Shown one piece after another: positions 5,348-5,701 of a stretch of 5,701 nt of DNA; the stretch's first letter is position 1, and each line of letters begins with the position of its first letter. The stretch is from Lentisphaerota bacterium. GTDB taxonomy: Bacteria; Verrucomicrobiota; Kiritimatiellia; JAAZAB01. The position numbers were made by a program, and so were the translations under genes. The stretch lies in the NCBI GenBank assembly GCA_020201415.1, contig JAIVGW010000350.1, forward strand, positions 1 to 5,701. Direction: 5' to 3'. The notes under the pieces are model-generated. The model worked only from the letters and a program-made list of their open reading frames with translations. It was not told the origin of the DNA and made no database searches.

Positions 5348-5701
5348 ATGCTGCGCGCCAGACTTTTCAAATCATTCGCGGCGCTGGTCATCATGTTCGG
5401 CGCGGTCTCCATGATATTCGCCACCAGGATGGTGCGTTCGCGCGTGGTCGTGGAAGCGCAAAACCAGGTGCGGCTGAACCTCAACAGCGCCCGCGCCGTT
5501 TTCGACAACGAACTGCAACGGCTTTCCACGGTCCTGCAACTGCTGGCCTACAAGCGGGAACTGGCGGAAATGTGCGCCGCCCGGACCTGGCAGGACCCTG
5601 AAATCCGCGACCGGCTCGCAGCCATGCGCCACAAGTTCCAATTGGACTTCCTGGCAGTAGTCGATCACCGGGGCCGGACGGTCTTGCGCACCGCCCCGCC
5701 G
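5348..5701 (+). CDS. Membrane sensor protein (probable two-component histidine kinase), N-terminus only
   Basis: This gene encodes the first 118 residues of a larger protein that continues past the right edge. After a short basic start (MLRARLFK), residues about 9-26 (SFAALVIMFGAVSMIFAT) form one transmembrane helix, followed by RMVRSR. Residues 34-75 are a long helix (VVVEAQNQVRLNLNSARAVF, then DNELQRLSTVLQLLAYKREL), and FQLDFLAVVDHRGRTVLRTA (about 97-116) is the beginning of the beta-sheet core of a Cache-type periplasmic sensor domain. This order is typical of bacterial sensor kinases, chemoreceptors and diguanylate cyclases with an extracytoplasmic Cache domain; the output domain is not in view. 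The resemblance to sensor kinases is from general recall, not a search. The start has only a weak GGGAG 11 bases upstream. Confidence 0.75.
   Translation, partial: MLRARLFKSFAALVIMFGAVSMIFATRMVRSRVVVEAQNQVRLNLNSARAVFDNELQRLSTVLQLLAYKRELAEMCAARTWQDPEIRDRLAAMRHKFQLDFLAVVDHRGRTVLRTAPP

Noticed and set aside
5236..5529. Minus-strand frames opposite the right-hand sensor
   Set aside because: They are antisense to a plausible transmembrane and sensor-domain start, and have no ribosome sites.
1..5701. tRNA or rRNA genes
   Set aside because: I saw no cloverleaf with a conserved TTCGA-type arm and no ribosomal RNA motifs on either strand by eye.

Overview
The window reads as accessory-flavoured chromosome from a GC-rich Gram-negative bacterium. 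Evidence for this is a periplasmic solute-binding sensor with a signal peptide, an inner-membrane sensor N-terminus, E. coli-like -35/-10 promoters and clear Shine-Dalgarno sites. The style of the two sensor proteins would fit Desulfobacterota or a gammaproteobacterium, but the window does not settle the taxonomy.

Layout. (1) Positions 1-960, minus strand: the first 320 residues of a sensor protein with tandem family-3 solute-binding domains, running off the left edge. It has its own promoter (TTGACA, 17 bases, TAATAT), a leader of roughly 80 bases with an 8-bp hairpin, and a strong ribosome binding site. (2) Positions 1079-1275: a compact repeat element with 17-bp perfect inverted ends inside a pair of 15-bp direct repeats, lying between the divergent genes. 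(3) Positions 1388-4028, plus strand: a small NifU C-terminal-domain iron-sulfur protein followed 5 bases later by a glycogen phosphorylase gene (glgP). glgP is broken near 3166-3170: about 115 bases, coding for about 40 conserved residues, are missing and the reading frame changes. (4) Positions 4029-4311: a nested-palindrome repeat, then a promoter. (5) Positions 4312-4934: a type II toxin-antitoxin pair (Phd/YefM-like antitoxin and PIN-domain toxin, ATGA overlap), visibly less GC-rich than glgP. (6) Positions 4957-5000: a long near-perfect hairpin. (7) Positions 5140-5701: an extended -10 promoter, a 39-residue unrecognised small ORF, and 8 bases later the N-terminus of a membrane sensor protein running off the right edge.

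How the parts fit. The NifU-like protein and the phosphorylase look co-transcribed and translationally coupled, but the phosphorylase as written cannot be a working enzyme: its PLP lysine is in a different frame from its N-terminal half. The toxin-antitoxin pair sits immediately downstream, bordered on both sides by hairpins, and resembles an acquired cassette. Signal-sensing genes lie at both edges. I see no clearly new defence or biosynthetic system. The items most worth checking are the damaged glgP, the inverted-repeat element, and the small ORF in front of the right-hand sensor.
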